Source: Triatoma infestans (taxonomy: Eukaryota; Arthropoda; Insecta; Hemiptera; Reduviidae). From it: DNA of 64,000 nt. The position numbers were made by a program, and so were the translations under genes. Shown here piece after piece: positions 40,701-51,197 of this stretch. Location: the NCBI GenBank assembly GCA_011037195.1, contig JAAEAF010002630.1, forward strand, positions 1 to 64,000, given 5' to 3'. The notes beneath the pieces are model-generated. The model was not told the origin of the DNA and made no database searches. It saw only the letters and a program-made list of their open reading frames with translations. The stretch's first letter is position 1; every line of letters starts with the position of its first letter.

Positions 40701-41840
40701 CGAACAACTCAGGTATAAGAAAGCTTTCTGCAAGATGGGTGTAGGGTAGGTTTCCGTCCCTGCCACGGGGAGGCGGACCTCTACATATTCCGTCTAGTCA
40801 GTCCTTCGCATAACCGCTACTTCGCGAACAAACTCAACAAAGTCTTAAAAGTTTATGGCACTTTTCGACAGTTCTGTTCTTTACAATCTTCCGGCCAGTT
40901 CTGCCCACTTCTTTTCAGCTTGGATCCTTGCCTCGTCGAGAAGAGGACACCGGAAAAGAACGTGATGCACTGCGTCCCGTTCACTCCACTCACAATCCAG
41001 GGAAATCTTTCAATCCCAGCTCATGGAGCTTAGAATTGAACTCCCCATGGCCCGTGAAATATTGCATTACGGTTTCGGACAGTTCCAACCATCGAATCGA
41101 CAGTCTGTGATACAGATTCGGGAAGAACTCATATGTGGTTCTCCCTTTCCACTGCTTCATCCCAGCGTCTTTGCCACTTCCCAATCTCATGCTCTCGGAT
41201 CTTTTTCTTCACAAGGACAGGAGGCATCTGACTGGACAGCTCCTCACCATCAAGGACAATCATTCCCCCTTTCTTATACTTATGGATAAGGGCTCTCATC
41301 TGCAAGGAGATCAAGCAAGCAACACACCAACAGCCACCACGGTAAGAAGACCGTGGTGGATGTCGCATAGGTCCCTTATTACAGAGCATAAAATGGCTCT
41401 TTTCCATTCGTAATACAGTGCCGCTGTATGACTGCATGTCAAGCTTGCCAAGCCATTCTCTGCGTACGTTGCAACATTGTTTATCACGCCCCTATAGATG
41501 ATTAAGGCCACACTGTCCAGAACTGACAAACTTACTAAAAATTCAATAAAAAACTACTAAGTTGTCATTAATTTTGCCCTAATATTTAAATATGACCCAG
41601 GCTATATACTAGGAATAGACTAAAGTTGCATTAAAATAGGCTTCAAGATGATACAGAGTTATTGCAGTTCAGAAATGTAGTCTTCAGCCCCTCTCACTCT
41701 GCGTACAAGTTGAGATATCTTATGGCAACCCGCTGAATATGGGGGGCTTAAAAGAAAGCTTCCAATCCAACAGCACGCCTAGGTACTCAAACTGGGTTAC
41801 ATGGACTATTCTATGGTCGTCCACTGTGATCCAGCGAGGA
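40701..41840 (-). pseudogene. NLTR-3 (R1/LOA-like) reverse transcriptase C-terminus
   Basis: Minus-strand order: ITVDDHRIVHVTQFEYLGVLLD (41825-41760; the YLGV segment after the RT palm), then a satellite monomer, then IIYRGVINNVATYAENG (41495-41440), WQRRWDEAVE..RTTYEF (41220-41150), VMQYFTGHGEFNSKLHELGL (41065-41005), and after a frame shift DCEWSERDAVHHVLFRCP (40985-40930), the C-terminal zinc knuckle. W-Q-x-x-W and the TGHG motif are typical of R1/LOA polyproteins. At least two frameshifts, so inactive. Confidence 0.85.
41518..41676 (-). repeat. Single Sat147 monomer inside NLTR-3
   Basis: AGAACTGACAAACTTACTAAAAATTC to GAGTTATTGCAGTTCAGAAATG is just over one complete monomer, beginning and ending at nearly the same point of the unit. 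RT codons of NLTR-3 lie on both sides. Confidence 0.9.
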
Positions 41841-41849
41841 CGATTGGGA

Positions 41850-42175
41850 TGTGATGCTTTCACAAGGACAATGCATACGCTCGCGCAAAGTCGCGCTTTG
41901 GCTTCAAAATTGTGGGATTTAAAGTATGAATTGTTGGAACATCCCCACCCCCTTATTCACCCAGATTCGGCTCCCACAGACTTTCATCTATTCCCCAAAC
42001 TTTAAGGAAATTTGTGGATGAAAAAAACCGATTTTTTGGTCAAAATGAAGTGGTGAGAGCAGCGGGTAATTTTGGAAGACATTCCAGAAAACGCTACTTC
42101 AGGGACGGGAATCCAGTTATTGGATGATCGTTGGGCAAAGTGTATTGAAGTAAAGTGAGACTATATTTCAAAAAT
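41850..42175 (+). pseudogene. Mariner transposase C-terminal remnant
   Basis: Codons (two frames) give HKDN-A-like residues, LKYELLEHPHPL, HPDSAPTDFHLFPKL (the segment with the third catalytic Asp of DD34D mariners), KFVDEKNRFFGQNEV and a Y-F-R-D-G-x-Q-L-L/W-x-K-C-I-E-tail. It differs from the 15.6 kb copy and represents a second mariner lineage. No terminal repeat was identified. Confidence 0.78.
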
Positions 42176-42830
42176 AAAAATTAAAAAAAAAGGTTATTTT
42201 CCCTACTGCACTGAGAATTTTGTTACCATGAGTAGGACCCTATTACATTTTATAATCCAATTTCGTTTATAAATTGCGTAATTAAAACATTTTCAAGTAA
42301 TCTTAGGGAATACAATAAAATGGAACAAAATATTTTCTTATCGAATTTTCTTAAAAAAATTCTACAATAGTTTCCATGTCATCAAATGTGTGGGGTGTTA
42401 ATGTTTTTCTTAATTAGGTTTACCTATGATGAAAAAAGGTTACCACTTTGAGAAATCTTTAAAAAGAGATAAAAAAAACAGGCGAGTTTGTTTAAAATTT
42501 TGGAGTGGAGGTAAATATATATTTGTAAATGTAATCAGTCTAAATATTTACATTTTTTTTTTTTTCATTTTAAATGTACTCCTAAACCACTGACTTTATC
42601 TCTATTATACCTACAATACAAACAAAAGATTGTTTTATAAGACGGCAATATTTTTTTGATCTTCTATTTATCAAATTTTGATAAAATGAAATCTTATCGA
42701 AAAAAAGTTTTATTAAAAAAATCATTAAAGATTATTGAAATATTGTGTTTCATTGATATATTTATATACGTGTTATGTAAACAAAGTAACCAACCACTCC
42801 GGACTGTGATACACGCACATCACACATGTT
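42176..42830. other. Unclassified AT-rich intron
   Basis: Long A and T runs; no exon or repeat recognised. Confidence 0.3.
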
Positions 42831-43200
42831 GTGAATGCAATAACTCTGTATCATACTTAAGGCTATTTTAATTGCAACTTTAGCCTATTCCTAGTATATA
42901 GCCTGGGTCATATTTAAATATTAGGGCAAAATTAATAACAACTAGTAGTTTTTTACTTGATTTTTAGTATGTTTGTCAGTTCTGGTCTGTAATAACTCTG
43001 TGTCATACTTAAGGCTATTTTAATTGCAACTTTAACCGATTCCTAGTATATAGCCTGGGTTATATTTAAATATTAGAGCAAAAATTAATGACAACTTAGT
43101 AGTTTTTTATTGAATTTTTAGTAAGTTTGTAAGTTCTGGACTGCAATAGCTCTACCCATACTTAAGGCTATTTTAATTGCAACTTTAGCCGTATTCTAGG
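42831..43200 (+). repeat. Sat147 satellite array 5
   Basis: About 2.5 monomers, + orientation, each with an extra T (TTTTAATTGCAACTTTA). Opposite in direction to array 4, which is 2.9 kb away. Confidence 0.9.
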
Positions 43201-43920
43201 AATAAAGATAACCCTGTAAATGACATCTCTTTGTGTGTTCCGACTAAGGTTTGTTCTTCTTAAGACGTGTACAAAACTGTTTGAATTGTTTGTGGTGGGG
43301 GAATGTGTTGTAGTGTATTGTGTGTGTCCGTCTGTCTGTGTGTATGAGTAAAGTTGCTTCCCTAAATGCATTATGTGTGAACTAGGAGGTGTGTTTGTTC
43401 AGCTTGGCGCTGACATCTTGTCTAGGTTGGTTTCATGTATTTAGTTTCATATGCTACCACCCAGGGCGTTATTGTTAAAGATTTTTTATTTATTTAATAA
43501 TTTTTTTATTTTATTTATTATTGTTTTTAACAGGAAATACTAAGTTGATGTCAACATTTTTTTTTAACTTGTTTTTTTCACCGGGAATATATGTTTTGCG
43601 ATCTTTCTAAGTACGGGAAATAATACTTAATTTTGTCGAATTATCTTTATATAGTGTGTCCCCCCCCCCTAAATGTCGGTGTTAATTTAATATACATTTC
43701 ATTTTTAAAAATATAATAGACAAAGCCTGCTTTCAAAACTGAAGTGTCCGTTCTGGTCCAGGCATTACTGATAACGCGGACCAATGGAATTGCAAGAAAT
43801 CACGAAACATTTCTTTTTGATATTTGTGTGGATTCTCGTTTTAATGGCTACTCTCACAATTCAGCGACTGTTGTAGGTTTTATAGGCGTGGATTTTGTCT
43901 TTTATGTATCCCCCCCCCAT
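43201..43920. other. Unclassified intron
   Basis: TG-rich stretch near 43318-43345; C-runs near 43661 and 43910. No exon seen. Confidence 0.3.
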
Positions 43921-43927
43921 AAAAAAA

Positions 43928-44944
43928 AAATCTGGTGTAAAACACTCACACAACTTTCTCTTACTCCAGTTCTCAAAATTATAATTGACAAATGTTATAG
44001 TTTGTGACCAAATTTAATAAAATTCGTCGAAAACTGAAAAAAGTGTTCAGTAAAAGCGCAGTTCCGGTTTACTAATTTTTTTTAAAACTCGGAATTTTGA
44101 CCATCTATTTATTTCTAATTAATTTTGTTTGGATGATAGAATTGTATAAACAACTATGATAGCACTTTAGAGAAAGACATAACCCCACCTCTCCCCTAAA
44201 AGTGCCCTTAAATGAATTTTCCCAGAGAAATGTTATAAATAAAAGATGTAAATCTTTGTATGTTTAGTTTATATACGAAGTTTCAAGAAAATCGTCGGAG
44301 CTATTTTTGAGAAAATCGCAGAAAAGTGAAAAAAATCATTTAGTAAAGTGATAAAGTGAACGCACTTCCGGTTATCCGATTTTTTCAAACTCGGAATTTC
44401 AACAACTTATTCAATTCTAAATAACATTATTTAAATGACAGAATTGTTAATAAGCTGAAATAGCACTTTAGATAAAAACCTAACCCCACCCATCCTGCAA
44501 AAGTGCCCTTAAATGAATTTTCCCGGAGAAATGTTTTAAATAAAAGTTATAGCTGTTTGTATATGTAGTTGATATACCAATTTTAAAGGAAATCACCGGA
44601 ACCATTTTTGAGAAAATCGGAAAAACGTAAAAAAAACAACTAGTAAAGTGGTACTTCCAAAGTTGAGGAATTATGACAGATAACGTACTGTGAGATCCCA
44701 TGATGATAGCTAAACGGAATATCAAGTTTCAACTTTCTACGTTTTTTCGTTTTTGAGCTATGCTGTTCACATACATACATACATACATACATACACATAC
44801 ACACACACACACACAGACCATTTACTAAAAACCACTTTTTTGGACTCAGGGGACCTCAAAACGGATATTTCCGGTGAAAACTCGATGTCGAAAATTGACA
44901 CGATTGCAATACTTCCTCTTACTAGGAGTAAGAGAAAGTAAGAA
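43928..44944 (+). mobile_element. Rep-C element, complete, + strand
   Basis: 5' terminus ATCTGGTGTAAAACACTCACACAACTTTC at 43930. Modules with GTTCCGGTTTACTA (44062) and CACTTCCGGTTATCC (44364), CCAAAGTTGAGGAATTATGAC. A CATA/CA microsatellite lies at 44768-44815. Ends CTTCCTCTTACTAGGAGTAAGAGAAAGTAAG at 44941. This is the best example of the full family in this orientation. Confidence 0.9.
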
Positions 44945-45010
44945 AGGTTAGATGGTGTTAGGTCTAGTGAAACGCGAAGGGTAAACACGAAACCTGTTCT
45001 GTCCAATGTA

Positions 45011-45720
45011 TCTGTTTGGCAAGATCTCATAAAGGTAGGCACTGTGGCGTTGCCCCATCTTGCTGAAAATTAAACTCCTCACCTTCTAATGCTTGGCAAC
45101 AGACTATCTCAGCAAGTTTTGGTAAACGGGACCAGTCCATAGTAGCGTCATAAAAAGTATGGTTCAATTAATCAAGCCGCATTACACTGTAACTCTTGGT
45201 AAAATTAACATGATGTTCTACCGTAACATGCAGGTCCCTAGGAAGTGCAACTGTGGCGGTTAATTTGTACCATTTAATTTTTAATGTAGCCTCATCACTC
45301 ACAATCTTTGTTGGGAAATGTGCCTCTTCTATTCATCATCATGCATGCATCCTTCATTTAATAGGTCGTGGACTAATCTTGGAATATAACTTTTCCATTG
45401 GCAGAGTTTCAAAATGCGTTGGGGCAGACAGTATTCGAGTCACGTCTCGCTTGCCGCACAGATTTTTCTTGGGCTTCGGTGATACGTTTCAAAGTACTCT
45501 TTCTTCCTTTATGTGGGTGGCGAGCTTGTCGATGTCCGTGGTGTATTCCACATACCTTCTCGTTGAACATTCTGAATAGTTCCATCAGCTTTAAACTTAT
45601 CTCTAATTCGAGTGTGATGGTAAAGCCGTGTTTTGGGTGGTTCTGTTTGAAACTTCTCCCTAAACTGTCTTAGCAATTCAACATATTTCCAGTAGCAATT
45701 AGGAATAAATTTCCTTCGTT
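45011..45720 (-). pseudogene. IS630/Tc1-type transposase, N-terminal and middle remnant
   Basis: On the minus strand, broken codons read YWKYVELLRQFREKFQTEPPKTRLYHH and IRDKFKADGTIQNV (helix-turn-helix region), then RTSTSSP, a second HTH with QRILKLCQWKSYIPRLVHDLLNE, and (about 45090) MTLLWTGPVYQNLL. This order is found in insect transposases of the group with CAGGGTGTCCC-type ends, one of whose elements lies at 46622. Stops and frameshifts throughout. Confidence 0.6.
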
Positions 45721-45829
45721 CAAAGCTTAGTTCAGACTAAAGTCAGCTTTCATTATTAATTCTAATGGGTTTAACATGAAAATAAAAAGACATCAATTTG
45801 AGCTATCAGCTGGTAAAATGTGTACCAAA

Positions 45830-45965
45830 TCTATGTTATCACACTGTTTTGGACAAAAACAGTGTGATGATGGTTGAGAACGCCCGAAATTAGCCTGCCA
45901 TAAAAAGCAGCAGGCTATTACGGGAAAATATCTCTAATCCTTTCCATCTTTGAGGAACCAATCAT
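45830..45965 (+). mobile_element. FB-A right arm
   Basis: AAATCTATGTTATCACACTG, GTTGAGAACGCCCGAAA, AGCAGGCTATTACGGGAAAATATC, CTTTGAGGAACCAATCATAAC. Partly rearranged near 45865. Confidence 0.75.
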
Positions 45966-46450
45966 AACAACTAGGTTAATCCTGTTCGGGCATGCAAGTT
46001 TTTGGTTGAATTTCATGTCAACCAATAATGCGACTTTACTGAATTTCCCTTTTCGCTCCATTTTCTTTCACAAGTTTTTCGCGAATTTTAATCGTAAACC
46101 TAAGTTTCTACCTTCCAGTCTCGAGAAAAAAAGTCTCGTCTACAGTCTTGAAACGTTCAAGAGAAACTCCTTCGCACGGCTTCTGACTTATGTTGATTTT
46201 GTATTGTTCTTCAATTAAACATCTTCGGGCATGCACCCATCTTGCACAAAACTTGCGTCATCCCAGTGTTAATTACTACACAATTATGTGACATAAACAT
46301 GCTTTTCAGTTTATGGCCGGTACACTTCTAGTCTCTTCATCGTGAATTTCCACCCCTACCAAAATCGTACTTCCCGCTACATAGCAGTGGTACCAACGTT
46401 GAAAAACAATATTTCCCTGCAAGAGCCATGCGTCTTGTAACCTTACTTTC
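45966..46450 (-). pseudogene. Possible mariner-like transposase scrap
   Basis: Minus-strand codons WVHARRCLIEEQYKINISQK and a later DETFF-like string (46120) suggest a mariner region before the first catalytic Asp. Similarity is weak and frames change, so this is tentative. Confidence 0.3.
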
Positions 46451-46526
46451 TGGATTACTCTCGTACTTAGAGAGTTGGGGGATTAGTACTGACTATGAGT
46501 TATGTGTGCCAGTGTTTCTTTAACCT

Positions 46527-46533
46527 TTATCAC

Positions 46534-46607
<74 letters not shown>

Positions 46608-46608
46608 G
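46527..46608 (+). repeat. TTA microsatellite
   Basis: About 26 ATT/TTA units with one C interruption, followed by ATATATATATA, the TA-rich target of the IS630-type element. Confidence 0.97.
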
Positions 46609-47099
46609 ATATATATATATACAGGGTGTCCCATTTAAACGGGCCACTTCTGAAATAACTCTTAAACGAAGGAAGATATCAAAAAAGTGAACATAACGTT
46701 TGTTGTTGAAGTATTTGCGCCCTAGTTTATGATGGTGTTAATTTTTTTTTATTTTATTGCCGCCTTACACCTGAAATCGGTGGTTGAAAGTGGCGATTAC
46801 CTTTTGTCGCCACCATTTCGTCGTTCTTTTTCCTATTTCTTTGTTTCATAAACTGAAATTAAAAGCGGATTTTCTTATTAATTTCTAATAAATAAGAGAG
46901 TTCAAATGCTGACACACTTAAAACCTATTTTAGAACCATAAGGGACTTGAAAATCAGGTAAAACATCATTAAAACAAAACAATATTCCAGTTCATTTACC
47001 AAAATCTATAAAAAAAAATATTTCCTATTTATTCAAAATGTCCTCCTTGGCGTAAGCGGCACAAGGGCAGTCGCTGCCCAACATATGAAGTTGCTAATC

Positions 47100-47291
47100 A
47101 TATCATGTCTGCCAGAATTCTAAGCAGGTTTGAATTAAGTCTGCTCTAAGGGCTTCTGGAGTTGTTGGTTCCCTGACATAAATTTTATCTTTGAGATATC
47201 CCCAAAGAAAAAATTCAAGAGAGGTTAAATCTGGTGATCTGGAAGGCCAGCTTACCGGTCCCTGTCTCACGATCCAGCTGCTACTGAACAT
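47100..47291 (-). pseudogene. Inverted copy of transposase C-terminus
   Basis: The minus strand reads SWIVRQGPVSWPSRSPDL, then SLEFFLWGYLKDKIYVREPT and RADLIQTCLE, an uninterrupted stretch of about 60 codons. In related proteins the third catalytic acid precedes FFLWG as Asp; here it is Glu. Its frame is better kept than that of the + copy. Confidence 0.85.
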
Positions 47292-47309
47292 CTGTCTGTT
47301 AATGTTGGT

Positions 47310-47755
47310 TGCGGAATAGTTGGAGACAAAACTATTGGCCCATACTTTCGCCCTGGTACCTTAAATGAGCAAGAATACGCTAATTTTATTCACTAAGGGT
47401 TTCCCAGTTACTGGAAGTTGTCCCATTGAATGTCAGAACAAGAATGTGGTTCCAACAAGATGGTTGTCCTGCGCACTATGCCTTAGTGGCAAGGAGAGAA
47501 GTGAATGGGGTGTTCAGTAACAGCTGGATCGGGAGACAGGGACCGGCAGCTGGCCTTCCAGATCGCCAGATTTAAGCCCTCTTGATTTTTTCTTTGGGGA
47601 TATCTCAAAGAAAAAATTTATGCAAAGGAACCAACAACTCCAGAAGCACTTAGAGAAGACTTAATCCAAACCTGCTTAGCAATTCCAGCAGTGGTACGAT
47701 TAGCAACTTCATATGTTGGGCAGCGACTGCGCTTGTGCCGGTTAAGCCGAGGAAG
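47310..47755 (+). pseudogene. IS630-type transposase, catalytic region and C-terminus
   Basis: + strand codons VGCGIVGDKTIGPYF, LNEQEYANFI, then (frameshift) WFQQDGCPAHYALVARREVN (second catalytic Asp region: Q-Q-D-G-x-P-x-H-Y), SNSWIGRQGPAAGLP, and the frame-shifted remainder to IPAVVRLATSYVG. The N-terminal half is missing and several shifts are present, so no active enzyme. A related N-terminal part lies at 45011-45720 on the other strand. Confidence 0.85.
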
Positions 47756-48277
47756 TCATTTTGAATAAATAGGAAATATTTTTTTTTATAGATTTTTGTA
47801 AATAAACTGGAATATTGTTTTGTTTTAATGATGTTTTACCTGATTTTTAAGTCCCTATGGTAATAAAATAGGTTTTAAGTGTTGTCAGCATTTGAACTCT
47901 CTTATTTATTAGAAATTAATAAGAAAATCCGCTTTTAATTTTAGTTTATGAAACAAAGAAATAGGAAAAAAAAACGAAAATTTAATCTTTATGGTTGAAT
48001 ATCTCGGCAACGGTTTGAAATATTGAAGTGAAATTAACGGCATTTTTCTTTCATTTTTTTTTGTAGTTTTCAATACAGTATAAAAAGTGGGGGTCAAAAG
48101 GAAATCGCCACTTTCAATCACTGATTTCCGGTGTAAGGCGGCAATAAAATCAAATAACATTAACACCATCATAAACTAGAGCGCAAATACTTCAACAAAC
48201 GTTATATTCACTTTTTTTGATATCTTTCTTCGTTTAAGAGTTACTTCAAAAGTGGCCCGTTTAAATGGGACACCCTG

Positions 48278-48910
48278 TATAACAACTGTTATACTAGAAG
48301 AGTTAGTGAAGATGTTATAGGTGTTTCGGACCATATTATTTCGTATTCAGGAAACCTTATTAACATTTTATTAACTTCCGAGTAAACTCAAATTTTGGAA
48401 CCTAGCAGTCCTGGGTTATCCTGTTTTGTTTTTTTTTCATTCCTTTAGGAAGACCGCCCAGATTTTTGGCAACCGCCAACCGTCTAACTGTCCCCCAGTA
48501 GTTTTGAAGATACTCTATCCGGGGATTAATATGCTATAAAAGGAAACGTGCTTTGGAATACAATTGCTGTGATAAGATAGCTGTTGTTGGTTGGGGAAGT
48601 ACTTTAAGGATGGCCTGTATATCCCAGGGTGGGAATTCAATCCCTACCTCCGCTTAGTAGAAGGAGAGGCGGAATTGAAATAATTGATTCAAGTACAACT
48701 GGCTGTAACTGGGTTGGGAGGAGGATCTTACTCTTAAGTTGATAATACTCTAAATTGTAAGTACCAATTCTTGTCACACAAACTGTGGAGCCAGATTTTT
48801 TTTGTTTTTGGAAAAAAAATCAGTGCCCATTGCTTAGACAAATTTCATAGATTAATATAACCACATTTAATGAAATTCGTCCGGAGAAAATTGGAAAAAC
48901 TGAAAACAAA
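48278..48910. other. Unclassified intron
   Basis: No family recognised. A worn Rep-C module may lie at 48780-48900 (AAATTTCATAGATTAATATAACC, then AATTCGTCCGGAGAAAA). Confidence 0.35.
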
Positions 48911-48911
48911 A

Positions 48912-50225
48912 AAAAAATCTGGTGTGAAACACTCACACAACTTTCTCTTACTCTAGTTTTCAAACTTGTAAATGACAAATTTTAGAGTTTCTATACCAAA
49001 TTTGATAAAATTCTTCGAAAACTGTATAAAAATCTGTTCAGTAAAAGCGCACTTCCGGTTTAATAATATTCTTGAAACTCCGTATTTTGACGAATCTATT
49101 TATTTCTAATTAATTATGTTTAGATGGTAGATTTGTACAGTTAACTAAGATAGCACCTTTAAAGAAAAACATAACCCCACCCTACCCCAAAAAGCCCCCT
49201 TAAATGACTTCACTATGAGAAATGTTTCAAATAAAAGTTGTAGCTCTTTATATGTGTAATTCACATTCCTAGTTTAAAGAAAATCGTTGGAGCCGTTTTC
49301 AAGAAAATACGAGAAAACTGGAAAAAAATTCATTTCAGTAAAAACGCATTTCCGGTCATCTGATTTTTTTCAAACTCGGAATTCCAACAACAAATTTAAT
49401 TCCTAATTAATATTATTTAGATGACAGTATTGTCTAATAAACTGAAATAGCACTTTAGATGAAAACCTAACCTCACCCCTCCACCAAAAGTGCCCTTAAA
49501 TGAATTTTCCCGGAGAAATGTTTTAAATCAAAGATGTAGATCATTGTATATTTAGTTAATGTACCAAGTTTGAAGAAAATTGTCGGAGCCATTTATAAGA
49601 AAATTGCAAAAAAGTAAATAAAAAAAACAACTAGTTAAGTACACAGATGATTTTCTAAAAACCACTTTTTTTGGACTCAGTAGGACCTCAATATGGATAT
49701 TTCCGGTGAAACCACGATATCGAAAATTTGACACGATTACAATACTTCCTCTTTACTAGGAGTAAGACAAAGTAAAAATAACTGTTCAGTAAAAAAAAAC
49801 GCTTACTTCCGGTTTTACTAATTTTTTTCTTGAAACTCGAGAATTTTGGCAATCTATATTTATTTCTAATTAATTTTTATTTAGATGGTAGGAATTGTAC
49901 AAATCAAAAAATAATTTTAGCAGTTTAAAGGAAAAACATAATCCCACCCACCTCTCTCCCCAAAAACCCTCTATGACTTTACCTCGGAGAAATGTTTCAA
50001 AACAAAAGTTAAAGCTCTTAGTATGTATAGTTGATATATCAAGTTTAAAGAAAATCGTTGGAGCCGTTTTTATAGAATATATGTATTAAAAAAATAAAAA
50101 AAAAAGGCTGAAAATTACGATTTTTGGACTCAGGAGGACTTCAAAATGGATATTTCCGGTGAAACTTCCGATATGGAAAATTTCACACGATTGCTAAGAA
50201 TAATAAGAAAAAGTAAAAAAAAAAA
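48912..50225 (+). mobile_element. Two overlapping Rep-C elements
   Basis: The first: terminus ATCTGGTGTGAAACACTCACACAACTTTC (48918), boxes CACTTCCGGTTTAATAA and TTTCCGGTCATCTG, 3' end GATATCGAAAATTTGACACGATTACAATACTTCC to AGTAAGACAAAGTAAAA (49775). A second runs from ACTGTTCAGTAAAA (49780) to AAGAAAAAGTAAAAAA (50220), lacking its 5' end. The GGTGAAACCACGATATCG variant near 49710 is shared with 53425. Confidence 0.82.
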
Positions 50226-50634
50226 AAAAGCAAAATTGCGGGAAGTTCAAACTTGAATCTATTTCGTTTAGACGCTGGGGTCAGGGGAACCCGATTAATC
50301 GTGTTTTTGGACAAAATCGCGATTTTCCTTAAAAACAATGCCAGTGAAAAATTTCTCTGGGGAAATGTCATTTAAGGAGTGCTCTGGTGCGTGGTGGGGG
50401 GGAGCATGTGGTGATGTTATGCTTCCCCTAGATTGCCATTTTAGTATATTATACCATGCTTTCGTCTATATAATATTAAATAAGAATTTAACGTGTGTTC
50501 AAAATTCCTGAGTTTCAGGAACTGTTACGCGTCCCTGGGTCACGCTTATCTTTCCATGGAAGTTAGGTCTACCCACATTCCTTCCCACGATCCCAGGTTC
50601 TCCTCACTTAGCAACTTATACGGGAGGATCTTTT
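50226..50634 (-). repeat. Rep-C minus module and unclassified sequence
   Basis: GTTCAAACTTGAATCTATTTCG, TTTCTCTGGGGAAATGTCATTTAAGG and GATGTTATGCTTCCCCTAGA are minus-strand Rep-C. 50510-50630 is not recognised. Confidence 0.5.
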
Positions 50635-50940
50635 TTTGTGGTTGGTTCCGCAGAGCTGGTAAGGATCAGAGATATTTTCCGTGATAGCTTCGCTTCATTT
50701 TTGTGGTCTTCGACCGGTTTCGGGTGTTCGCCCATCATCAGGATGCTTTTTGTCAAACAGTGTGATAACATAGATTTGTACAGAGCAAATTTTGTGGAGT
50801 GTATAAACTAAATTTACCTTTGTGCAAATCTATGTTATCTCACACTGTTTGACAAACAGCATCCTGATGATGGGCGAACGCCCGAAAAGCGGTCGATGAC
50901 CACAAAAAGAAGCAGGTTATCACGGAACATATCTTTGACG
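50635..50940. mobile_element. FB-A foldback element, well preserved
   Basis: TTTGTGGTTGGTTCCGCAGAGCTGG to GTGTGATAACATAGATTTG, tip GTGGAGTGTATAAACTAAATTTACC, then GTTATCTCACACTG to GTTATCACGGAACATATCTTTG. GGATCTTTT occurs immediately outside on both sides (50626-50634 and 50941-50949). This would be a 9-bp target duplication, although the outermost right arm is absent. Confidence 0.88.
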
Positions 50941-51065
50941 GGATCTTTTCTTGATTCATTCTCTCGCCAAACGGCCAGCCTAGTTATAAACGACATCTTA
51001 GTTTATTTAATTTAATCCACGTGATCAATGTTGAACTCCTTAGTTAGGGCTCTTTGTAGGTTCTA

Positions 51066-51112
51066 AATTGGAGTAAGAGAAAGTCGTGTGAGTGTTTCAC
51101 ACCAGATTTTTT
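51066..51112 (-). repeat. Rep-C 5' terminus just upstream of the homeodomain exon
   Basis: TTGGAGTAAGAGAAAGTCGTGTGAGTGTTTCACACCAG, followed by a T-tract and 85 bp later by the exon. It has the same orientation and arrangement as before the LIM1 exon. Confidence 0.82.
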
Positions 51113-51197
51113 TCTTTCCTTTATACAAATATACATGAAGGTATCGCTCAGTGTCTTTGTTTTGTTTGCCATAATAATGTATTTGCTTTTGTTTCAG

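Larger units (their letters stand above)
46622..48277. mobile_element. Palindromic IS630-type element with transposase remnant
   Basis: A 1656-bp element between TA dinucleotides (46620-46621 and 48278-48279) with ends CAGGGTGTCCCATTTAAACGG and inverse. The arms are unusually long: about 660 bp on the left (46622-47283) mirrors about 756 bp on the right (47522-48277). The left has a deletion of roughly 120 bp near 46800. Both arms carry the transposase 3' end, so the left half is an inverted copy of the right. Confidence 0.9.

Noticed and set aside
41739..42005. An 88-codon + strand frame treated as a single gene
   Set aside because: Its first half is antisense to NLTR-3 and only its second half is mariner transposase, so it is a fusion of two relics.
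45253..45673. Two overlapping + strand open frames of 90-108 codons
   Set aside because: The opposite strand carries recognisable transposase remnants, and these frames are its shadows.
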